A program made the position numbers and the translations under genes. Positions 30,911-36,815 of a stretch of 37,463 nucleotides of DNA are shown here, in pieces. Source of the stretch: Demequina rhizosphaerae (GTDB taxonomy: Bacteria; Actinomycetota; Actinomycetes; Actinomycetales; Demequinaceae); assembly GCF_000971255.1 (NCBI RefSeq), contig NZ_BBMC01000013.1, forward strand, positions 1 to 37,463, given 5' to 3'. The notes under the pieces are model-generated. The model did no database searches, was not told the DNA's origin, and saw nothing but the letters and a program-made list of their open reading frames with translations. Positions within the stretch are counted from its first letter, which is position 1, and each line of letters begins with the position of its first letter.

Positions 30911-30983
30911 GTCGGGCCTCCCCCGGGGGCCGCCGCGGGCCCCACCCCCGCATCGTCCCACCGCACGCGGCGGCGCGCACGGG

Positions 30984-31409
30984 TCAGCGGGACGATGCGG
31001 CGGGCCGCGAGGCGTCGCGCGCGACGTCCTCGGGCGTCGCGTCGCGCGCCTCGAGCATCCCCCGGTAGTAGTCGAGCTTGCGGTCGAGGAACTCGAGCCG
31101 CTCCCGGTCCTGCGCCATGCGGACCAGCAGCTCGTCGCGGTAGTGCGCGAGGACCGCGAGCCGCTCGGGGATGGTGTGCTCGCCCGCGTGCGCGAGGGCG
31201 ACGAAGTCGCGCATCTCGCGGATCGGCATGCCGGTGCCGCGCAGCAGCTGGAGCGTCCGGATCCACCCGAGGTCGTCCTCGGAGTAGCGGCGGTGGCCGT
31301 TGGACCCCTTCGCCACCGGCGCGAGCAGGCCCTCACGCTCGTAGTACCGCAGGGCGTGCTTGGAGATCCCCATCCGCTCGGCGACCTCGTCGATCGAGTA
31401 CCCGCTCAT
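30984..31409 (-). CDS. MerR-family regulator
   Basis: A 141 aa activator. N-terminal winged helix: YSIDEVAERMGISKHALRYYEREGLLAPVAKGSNGHRRYSEDDLGWI (about 3-50). A long dimerisation coiled coil (about 75-120: LAVLAHYRDELLVRMAQDRERLEFLDRKLDYYRGML) follows. There is no C-terminal cysteine effector site. The start MSGYS was chosen because a TAGCGT -10 lies 7 nt before it. It is divergent from an aldo/keto reductase gene whose promoter has the stretched spacer typical of MerR control. Confidence 0.93.
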   Translation of the reverse strand: MSGYSIDEVAERMGISKHALRYYEREGLLAPVAKGSNGHRRYSEDDLGWIRTLQLLRGTGMPIREMRDFVALAHAGEHTIPERLAVLAHYRDELLVRMAQDRERLEFLDRKLDYYRGMLEARDATPEDVARDASRPAASSR

Positions 31410-31416
31410 GCCACCC

Positions 31417-31422
31417 ACGCTA
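31417..31422 (-). promoter_or_regulatory. -10 box of MerR gene, leaderless
   Basis: TAGCGT on the minus strand, 7 nt before ATG 31409. Confidence 0.5.
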
Positions 31423-31427
31423 ACCCG

Positions 31428-31458
31428 TTGACTTCGAGCGCGCTCGAACTCCTAGCGT
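31428..31458 (+). promoter_or_regulatory. MerR-type promoter with 19-bp spacer and operator
   Basis: TTGACT (31428-31433), exactly 19 nt, TAGCGT (31453-31458). The perfect 16-bp palindrome TTCGAGCGCGCTCGAA (31433-31448) fills the spacer. This is the classic layout in which MerR proteins untwist an overlong spacer. TAGCGT is 7 nt before ATG 31466, so the mRNA is leaderless. Confidence 0.8.
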
Positions 31459-31465
31459 CGAGGAC

Positions 31466-32542
31466 ATGAGCACCGCACGCACCACCACCGAGATCCGGAC
31501 CGCACGACGGTTCGGCCTGACCGACACCTACGTCGCGCCGATCGCCGTCGGCGCGATGCTCATGGGCACCCGCACCCCGGAGGACGAGTCCCGCCGCATC
31601 CTCGACCACTTCGTCACGGAGGTGGTCCCGCGCTTCGCGGCCCCCGACGGCTCCGCCGTGCCCGGCATGATCGACACCGCCGACTGCTACTGCTGGTGGG
31701 AGGACCACGGCTCGCTCGGCGGCCACTCCGAGTCGCTCCTGGGCCGCTGGCTGCGCGACTCGGGCGCGCGCCCGAGCGTGCACCTCGCGACCAAGGGCTC
31801 CGCCCGGCTGCAGACGCTCGACGGCGTCTTCGTCGACGGCACCGAGGACTGGGACGTCGCGCGGAGGCTCTTCGTCGGGACGTCCGCCCAGGTGCTCCGG
31901 GAGGCGCTCGCCGCGTCCCTCGACCGCCTCGGGCTCGAGCGCATCGACCTGTACTACGTGCACGTCGACGACCGCTCGACGGCGCTCGAGGAGACGCTCG
32001 GACTCCTCGCGGGGGCGGTCGAGGCCGGCCTCATCGGCGCGTACGGCTGGTCCAACGTGGCCACGTGGCGGCTCGCGCAGATCCGCGCGATCTGCGAGGC
32101 CCACGGCTGGCCGCAGCCCGTCGCCCTCCAGCAGCAGCACAGCTACCTGCGCACCAGCGCCGGCCACGACGGCGGCAGCATCGTGTCCGCCGAGCAGCTC
32201 GACTACCTGCGCGCCTATCCCGATCTTCAGCTGGTCGCGTACTCGCCGGTCCTCAAGGGCCTGTACAGCGACCGCGCGAAGCGCGACCCGGGCTTCTGGA
32301 CGATGGGCGCGTACGCCGGCCCCGACGCCGAGGCGCGCCTGGCCGCGGTCGACGAGGTCGCGTCGCAGGCGGGCGCGACGGGCAACCAGGTCGTGCTCGC
32401 GTGGATGATGGCGCAGGACCGTCCGACGCAGATCCCCCTCATCGGGGCCCGCACGTTCGACCAGTACCTCGAGTGCATCGAGGCCGTCGACCTGGACCTC
32501 GGCCGCGAGCAGCTCGAGCTGCTGGACCACGCCGGGGCCTGA
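31466..32542 (+). CDS. aldo/keto reductase
   Basis: A 358 aa NADPH-dependent carbonyl reductase with TIM-barrel fold. The catalytic tetrad is complete: Asp70 and Tyr75 (MIDTADCYCW), Lys110 (HLATKGS) and His166 (YYVHVDDR). Cofactor-end motifs are IPLIGARTFDQYLECIEA and NQVVLAWMMAQ. Slightly longer than the usual 310-340 aa, with an extra loop around VVPRFAAPDGSAVPG. Likely an aldehyde detoxifying enzyme induced by the divergent MerR regulator. Confidence 0.94.
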   Translation: MSTARTTTEIRTARRFGLTDTYVAPIAVGAMLMGTRTPEDESRRILDHFVTEVVPRFAAPDGSAVPGMIDTADCYCWWEDHGSLGGHSESLLGRWLRDSGARPSVHLATKGSARLQTLDGVFVDGTEDWDVARRLFVGTSAQVLREALAASLDRLGLERIDLYYVHVDDRSTALEETLGLLAGAVEAGLIGAYGWSNVATWRLAQIRAICEAHGWPQPVALQQQHSYLRTSAGHDGGSIVSAEQLDYLRAYPDLQLVAYSPVLKGLYSDRAKRDPGFWTMGAYAGPDAEARLAAVDEVASQAGATGNQVVLAWMMAQDRPTQIPLIGARTFDQYLECIEAVDLDLGREQLELLDHAGA

Positions 32543-32562
32543 CGGAGGCCCGTCACGAGACG

Positions 32563-32582
32563 CCCCGCCGGGCGCGGCGGGG
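32563..32582 (+). terminator. hairpin after the aldo/keto reductase gene
   Basis: CCCCGCC (32563-32569) and GGCGGGG (32576-32582), 7 bp with a 6-nt loop; 20 nt beyond the stop codon. No U-tract. Confidence 0.5.
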
Positions 32583-32666
32583 TCGGGCGACGGGCGTAGG
32601 GTGGCGGAGGCGCACGTGCCGACGCTACGCCGCGGAAGAACCGCCCGCGTCAGCCGGTTCCCCTAG

Positions 32667-32678
32667 GTGACATGTCAC
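32667..32678. promoter_or_regulatory. palindrome over the MFS start codon
   Basis: GTGACATGTCAC is a perfect 12-bp palindrome with the ATG (32672-32674) at its centre. It may be an operator or chance. Confidence 0.35.
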
Positions 32679-34012
32679 AGACCTTCGCGTCCCTGCGCAT
32701 CTTCAACTACCGGCTGTGGTTCGCCGGCGCCCTCGTGTCGAACGTGGGCACGTGGATGCAGCGCGTCGCGCAGGACTGGCTGGTGCTCACCGCCCTGACC
32801 GACGAGTCCGGCGTCGCGGTCGGCGTCACCACCGCACTGCAGTTCGCCCCGTTCCTCTTCCTGTCCGCGTGGGCGGGCGTGCTCGCCGACCGCGTCGACC
32901 ACCGCAAGCTCCTGATCTGGACGCAGGTCGGGCAGGGCGTGCTGGGCCTCGGGCTGGGCCTGCTCACGGTGCTCGGTCACGTCGAGCTCTGGCACGTCTA
33001 CGCGTTCGCGCTCGGCCTCGGCATCGTGTCCGCGATCGACGCGCCGGCCCGCCAGACCTTCGTCTCCGACCTCGTGCCGTCGTCCTCGCTGCCGAACGCG
33101 GTGGCCCTCAACAGCGCATCGTTCAACGCGGCGCGCCTCATCGGCCCCGGCGTCGCGGGCCTGCTCATCGCGGTGGTCGGCACCGGCTGGGTGTTCCTCA
33201 TCAACGCCGCGACGTTCGGCGCGACCATCGCGGCGCTCGTCATGATGCGCTCGTCCGAGCTCCACCATCAGGAGCGCGCGGTCCGCGGGCGCGGTCAGGT
33301 GCGCGAGGGGATCCGCTACATCCGGCGCAGACCGGACATCGTGGTGATCCTCGTCGTCGTCGGCACCGTCGCGGCGCTGGGCCTCAACTTCCAGCTGACG
33401 AGCGCGATGATGGCCGCGACCGAGTTCGACAAGGGCCCCGGCGAGTACGGCATCCTCGGCTCCGTCACGGCGATCGGGTCGCTCTCGGGCGCGCTGCTCG
33501 CCGCGCGGCGGAAGCGGCCGCGGCTGCGCCTCGTCGTCGGGGCGGCCTTCGGGTTCGGCGTCGCGCTCACGCTGATGGCGCTCGCGCCCACCTACCCGCT
33601 GTACGTGCTCACGTGCGTCCCGGTGGGCTTCACCGCGCTCACGATGATCACGTCCGCGAACGCCGCGGTGCAGACCACCACGACGCCGCACATGCGTGGG
33701 CGCGTGATGGCGCTGTACATGATGATCTTCCTCGGCGGCACGCCCATCGGCTCGCCCATCGTGGGCTGGATCGGGGAGACGTTCGGGCCGCGCTGGTCGA
33801 TCGGCGTGGGGGCGATCGGCGCGCTCGTCGTCGCGCTCGGCGCCGCCGCCTGGGTGGTGCGCGACGCGCGGCTCACGGTGAGCTACCAGCTCTCGCGGCC
33901 CTTCGTCCGCGTGCGCTACCCGACGCCGGCGGAGGAGGAGCGCGAGCGCCGCGCCCAGGCGGCGGAGGACATCCTGGCCCAGCAGCTCGCCGACCGGTCG
34001 GAGCAGCCGTGA
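32672..34012 (+). CDS. MFS exporter, EntS-like (MFS_3)
   Basis: A 446 aa membrane protein with about 12 helices. It begins FASLRIFNYRLWFAGALVSNVGTWMQRVAQDWLVL, the hallmark of the MFS_3 group that includes enterobactin exporter EntS. Motif A appears as LADRVDHRKLLIW (about 71-83) and DAPARQTFVSDLV (about 121-133). A charged cytoplasmic tail with EEERERRAQAAEDILAQQ ends the protein. The substrate is not readable. There is no clear SD; the conserved N-terminus leaves no room for a later start. Confidence 0.92.
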   Translation: MSQTFASLRIFNYRLWFAGALVSNVGTWMQRVAQDWLVLTALTDESGVAVGVTTALQFAPFLFLSAWAGVLADRVDHRKLLIWTQVGQGVLGLGLGLLTVLGHVELWHVYAFALGLGIVSAIDAPARQTFVSDLVPSSSLPNAVALNSASFNAARLIGPGVAGLLIAVVGTGWVFLINAATFGATIAALVMMRSSELHHQERAVRGRGQVREGIRYIRRRPDIVVILVVVGTVAALGLNFQLTSAMMAATEFDKGPGEYGILGSVTAIGSLSGALLAARRKRPRLRLVVGAAFGFGVALTLMALAPTYPLYVLTCVPVGFTALTMITSANAAVQTTTTPHMRGRVMALYMMIFLGGTPIGSPIVGWIGETFGPRWSIGVGAIGALVVALGAAAWVVRDARLTVSYQLSRPFVRVRYPTPAEEERERRAQAAEDILAQQLADRSEQP

Positions 34013-34129
34013 CGCGCATCGTCGCTGCGTACCCGGCGACCGCCGACCGCGGGGCAGCGCGCGGCGTCCGTGCGGCCGCCGCCCCGGCGCACCATACTGA
34101 GCGTCATACGATGCGCAGGAGGTGGACCC

Positions 34130-34561
34130 ATGGATGAGGTGACGGAGTACAGCGGCGACTACATCGACGCCTGCCGCTGGCGCATCGAGGCGGAGGTCGC
34201 GGCCTTCGACCTGCTGCGCGGCCAGGCGCCCGGCGACGGCTCCATGGACGCCGCGATCCAGAACATCGAGGACGAGTACTTCGTCGCGGTCGCGAGCCAG
34301 CTCGAGGGGATGTTCGCGGACCGCAGCCGCGGCGCCGAGGGCGACGACCCGGGCCCGCTGCACGAGATGCGCGCGGTGGTGGAGGCGCTCAACGGCAACG
34401 GCGGGCGCTTCAGCCCGCCCGACGGCGCGGGCCTCGACGCCGACACGACGGTGCTCGGCCTCGACCCGGGCGAGCCGATCATGCTCGACCGCGACTCGTT
34501 CCAGATGCTGTCCGACGCGTTCTTCGACGCGCTCGAGGAGACGTACGGCGAGCCGTCCTGA
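34130..34561 (+). CDS. hypothetical acidic protein
   Basis: A 143 aa soluble protein, strongly acidic and without membrane segments or cysteine pairs. The N-terminal half is helical (DACRWRIEAEVAAFDLLRG, DAAIQNIEDEYFVAVASQLEGMF). The C-terminal half has VVEALNGNGGRFSPPDG and LDRDSFQMLSDAFFDALEETYG. No family recognised. SD AGGAGG (34118-34123) decides the start. The leader holds a possible -10 CATACT (34092-34097). Confidence 0.75.
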   Translation: MDEVTEYSGDYIDACRWRIEAEVAAFDLLRGQAPGDGSMDAAIQNIEDEYFVAVASQLEGMFADRSRGAEGDDPGPLHEMRAVVEALNGNGGRFSPPDGAGLDADTTVLGLDPGEPIMLDRDSFQMLSDAFFDALEETYGEPS

Positions 34562-34576
34562 CCGGGCGGGCGCGGC

Positions 34577-35029
34577 TCAGGCCAGCCCGGTGCCCTCGGT
34601 CATGGTCGCGACGAGCATCCACTGGATGCCGTAGCGGTCCGTGAACGCGCAGTAGAGATCGCCCCAGAACATGGGGGTGGGCTCCATCTCGACCGTGCCG
34701 CCGACGGAGAGCCTCTCGAAGAGGTCCCTCACCTGGTCCTCATCGTCGAGCTGCAGGTTGAGGTAGACGTTGTTCCCGGGCCGGAGCACGTGGCCCATGG
34801 ACGGCAGGATGTCGGAGCCCATGATGCGGTGGCCGCCGACGATGTCGAGCGCGCAGTGCATGACCCGGTTCTTCTCGTCGTCCGACAGCGGCGGCATGCC
34901 CGGCTGCTGCGGCACGTCCCCCATCCGCATGAGCGGATCGACGAGCGCCCCGCCGAAGACCTCCACGTAGAAGGCGAAGGCCTCCTCGCAGGCGCCGTCG
35001 AAGTTGAGATAGGTCGAGACGCTCGCCAT
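34577..35029 (-). CDS. VOC-family (PhnB/glyoxalase-like) protein
   Basis: A 150 aa protein of the PhnB-like vicinal-oxygen-chelate fold: STYLNFDGACEEAFAFYVEVFGG at the N-terminus, RVMHCALDIVGGHRIMGSDI in the middle, and GDLYCAFTDRYGIQWML at the end. PhnB-type members usually keep the fold but often lack the full metal site, and no enzyme activity can be inferred. SD GGGGGAG is 6 nt before ATG. Confidence 0.92.
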   Translation of the reverse strand: MASVSTYLNFDGACEEAFAFYVEVFGGALVDPLMRMGDVPQQPGMPPLSDDEKNRVMHCALDIVGGHRIMGSDILPSMGHVLRPGNNVYLNLQLDDEDQVRDLFERLSVGGTVEMEPTPMFWGDLYCAFTDRYGIQWMLVATMTEGTGLA

Positions 35030-35059
35030 GGCTGCTCCCCCGGATGGACGGTCCTCGTC

Positions 35060-35065
35060 AGGCTA
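35060..35065 (-). promoter_or_regulatory. -10 box of the VOC gene
   Basis: TAGCCT on the minus strand, giving a leader of about 25 nt that includes the Shine-Dalgarno. Confidence 0.4.
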
Positions 35066-35138
35066 CGGCCGGCGGGGACGATGCGCGCGGGGAGCGCATC
35101 GCCGGGGCCGCCCCGCGCGGGGCGGCCCCGGGCGCCCC

Positions 35139-35363
35139 TCAACCCTCGACGCGGTGGTGGTCGACGTGCTCGTCGCGCACCTCGGTGTGGGTGGTCTTCG
35201 AACGCTGAGCGTTGGCGATGAGCGAGACCACGATCGCGACCACGCCGGCCGCCATGCAGATGTAGCCGATCATCGCGAGGTCGACGCCGTCGATCGCGTC
35301 GTCGACGGCGAAGGCGGCGATCGCGCCGACCACGATCAGGAAGATGCCGGAACCGAGTGCCAT
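35139..35363 (-). CDS. DUF6458 small membrane protein
   Basis: A 74 aa protein with two membrane helices (GIFLIVVGAIAAFAV and DLAMIGYICMAAGVVAIVVSLI) joined by DDAIDGVD, then a charged tail with several His residues. The GSGIFLIxVGAIxAFAVxDxIDGVDL pattern is that of the actinobacterial DUF6458 family. Function unknown. GGGGAGG lies 10 nt before ATG. Confidence 0.85.
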   Translation of the reverse strand: MALGSGIFLIVVGAIAAFAVDDAIDGVDLAMIGYICMAAGVVAIVVSLIANAQRSKTTHTEVRDEHVDHHRVEG

Positions 35364-35401
35364 GCTGATGTCCTCCCCTGCTCTCCGGCGGGCCTGTCCG
35401 T

Positions 35402-35422
35402 TCGGCCGGGAGATCCGGCCGA
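35402..35422. terminator. hairpin upstream of the DUF6458 gene
   Basis: TCGGCCGG (35402-35409), 5-nt loop, CCGGCCGA (35415-35422). It may end leftward transcription before DUF6458 or lie in its leader. The 35364-35565 gap holds this hairpin, a GGACGATGCG copy and the hairpin at 35511, and no gene. Confidence 0.4.
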
Positions 35423-35510
35423 GGGGCGCCTGAGCGCGAGCCCGCCGACAGGTGCAACGTCGATCTTCCAGGGACGATGCGCGGAGGACCGGCCGGCGAC
35501 GCCGCGCAGT

Positions 35511-35558
35511 CCCCTATCTACCAGGGAAGATAGAAATGCCTGGATGTGGGAATAGGGG
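35511..35558 (-). terminator. A/T-richer hairpin after the lipoprotein gene
   Basis: CCCCTAT (35511-35517) pairs with ATAGGGG (35552-35558) and CCAGG (35521-35525) with CCTGG (35539-35543). An alternative fold is TATCT/AGATA (35515-35532). It lies 7 nt past the stop codon of the 35566 gene. Confidence 0.45.
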
Positions 35559-35565
35559 GTGCGCG

Positions 35566-36021
35566 TCAGGCCTCGTCGTCGTCGATCCGCAGCGCGCAGG
35601 TCGCCTTGTTGAGGCGGGCCAGCTGCCGGTCGCGCAGCATGACCGTCTGCAGCAGCTCCTCCCCGCCCGAGATCAGGACCAGCTGCGCGCTCGAGTCGCC
35701 CTCCCCGGCAGGGCACGTGGCGATGCCCAAGGGGAGGCGCACGGTCACCGATCCGCCGGCCGGCACGGTGACATTGAGGCGGACCGCGTCGAGGCGGTCG
35801 AAGTAGGGCGTGAACACCGTGCCGCCGGTGACGACCACGTCGGCGGCGCCGGTCGACTCGAGGGTCACCTCGACCGATCGCATCGCGAGCGACGCGTCCG
35901 GCACCTCCGCAGCCGCCGCGGTGGCGACGATCGGGTACTCGGGCGTGGCGGCGCAGGCCGCGAGCAACGGCAGGACCAGGGAGGTCGCGACGGCGGCGCG
36001 GATCGCGCGCGGAGCGGGCAT
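35566..36021 (-). CDS. lipoprotein of unknown function
   Basis: A 151 aa exported lipoprotein. The signal peptide ends in lipobox LLAAC with Cys23. The mature part is mostly beta-strand (SVEVTLESTGAADVVVTGG, AVRLNVTVPAGGSVTVRLPLG), suggesting an immunoglobulin-like sandwich, with two Cys in IATCPAGEG and KATCALRI that can bond. No family recognised. The start MPAPRAIR was chosen as the one giving a proper signal peptide; longer frames run antisense into the divergent gene. Confidence 0.8.
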   Translation of the reverse strand: MPAPRAIRAAVATSLVLPLLAACAATPEYPIVATAAAAEVPDASLAMRSVEVTLESTGAADVVVTGGTVFTPYFDRLDAVRLNVTVPAGGSVTVRLPLGIATCPAGEGDSSAQLVLISGGEELLQTVMLRDRQLARLNKATCALRIDDDEA

Positions 36022-36051
36022 GCCGCCATTGTGACGCGTTCGGCACCCTCC

Positions 36052-36057
36052 TAGGGT
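36052..36057 (+). promoter_or_regulatory. -10 box of LURP-one-like gene, leaderless
   Basis: TAGGGT, 6 nt before ATG 36064. Confidence 0.5.
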
Positions 36058-36063
36058 GAGGGC

Positions 36064-36621
36064 ATGACGGTCAGGTACCTGGTGCGCCAGCGGATCACCC
36101 TCATGGTGAACCGTTACGAGGTGTGGCGCGCGGACGAGGGGTGGAACCCCGTCGAGCAGCTCGCGTTCGCGCAGCAGAAGCGGGGCCGGCTCCGCGAGGA
36201 GGTGCCGTTCTACACGGACGAGTCGAAGACGCACGTGCGCTTCACCCTCCAGGCCCGCAACATCCTGGACGTCAACTCGGTGGTCGACGTGCGCGACGAG
36301 GCGGCCGCCGTCGTCGGCGGCTTCCGCAAGGACTTCCGTCGCTCGCTGCTCGTCACCACCTGGTACATGGAGCAGGAGGGGCTGCCGCGCGTGCTCGGGC
36401 AGGAGACGAGCACGCTCTACGCGGTCCTGCGGCGCATCGGCTTCGACCTGCTGCCCTACGACTTCCTCTTCGCGACCGAGGACGCCGGCTCGCCGGTCAT
36501 GACGATCGTGCGGAAGTGGGGAGTGCGCGACACCTACCGCGTCACGGTCGAGGACGACCGGTACGACCCGCGCCTCATCCACGCCGTCGCGGTAGGGCTC
36601 GACGCGCTCCAGAACCGCTGA
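36064..36621 (+). CDS. LURP-one-related/scramblase-like protein
   Basis: A 185 aa protein with the tubby/scramblase beta-barrel pattern: RYLVRQRITLMVNRYEVWRAD at the N-terminus, QQKRGRLREEVPFYTDESKTHVRFTLQARNILDVNSVVDVRDE (about 38-80), and the closing DTYRVTVEDDRYDPRLIHAVAVGLDAL. Bacterial members are mostly uncharacterised. There is no membrane helix or signal peptide. Leaderless start. Confidence 0.82.
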   Translation: MTVRYLVRQRITLMVNRYEVWRADEGWNPVEQLAFAQQKRGRLREEVPFYTDESKTHVRFTLQARNILDVNSVVDVRDEAAAVVGGFRKDFRRSLLVTTWYMEQEGLPRVLGQETSTLYAVLRRIGFDLLPYDFLFATEDAGSPVMTIVRKWGVRDTYRVTVEDDRYDPRLIHAVAVGLDALQNR

Positions 36622-36655
36622 GCGTGCCGTGGGCGGGAGGCCCGCGGCTACCCCC

Positions 36656-36661
36656 TAGAAT
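36656..36661 (+). promoter_or_regulatory. -10 box of tRNA-Gly
   Basis: TAGAAT, 30 nt before the tRNA. It sits inside CCCCC...GGGGGG, which can also fold and might end the upstream transcript. No clear -35. Confidence 0.45.
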
Positions 36662-36691
36662 GGGGGGACGCACCGCCGCCGAGCGGTGCTC

Positions 36692-36762
36692 GCGGGTGTA
36701 GTTCAATGGTAGAACTTCAGCTTCCCAAGCTGATAGCGCGGGTTCGATTCCCGTCACCCGCT
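36692..36762 (+). tRNA. tRNA-Gly (anticodon CCC)
   Basis: A complete 71-nt cloverleaf. The acceptor GCGGGTG pairs with CACCCGC, the D-stem GTTC/GAAC, the anticodon stem TCAGC/GCTGA around loop TTCCCAA (anticodon CCC), and the T-stem GCGGG/CCCGT around TTCGATT. The discriminator is T, and CCA is not encoded. Confidence 0.97.
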
Positions 36763-36769
36763 CTCTTGT

Positions 36770-36815
36770 GATGTGTCGGGACATCGTTCACAGATGTCTC
36801 GGGTCATCGTTCACA
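36770..36815. repeat. tandem 23-bp repeats at the element end
   Basis: 36770-36792 and 36793-36815 agree at 21 of 23 positions and both end in CATCGTTCACA. Probably the transposase binding sites. The second copy overlaps the transposase stop codon. Confidence 0.7.

Larger units (their letters stand above)
889..35481. repeat. dispersed 10-mer GGACGATGCG, 16 copies
   Basis: Plus-strand starts: 889, 3799, 5565, 9795, 23392, 26927, 30535, 30990, 35076, 35472. Reverse-complement starts: 4414, 13450, 18306, 20456, 20651, 30949. Nine copies extend to GGGACGATGCG. Five lie between genes. In coding copies nine read as Ala-Ser-Ser with the codon GCA, uncommon in these genes, and two as Asp-Asp-Ala. 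None is in the IS elements. Confidence 0.75.
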
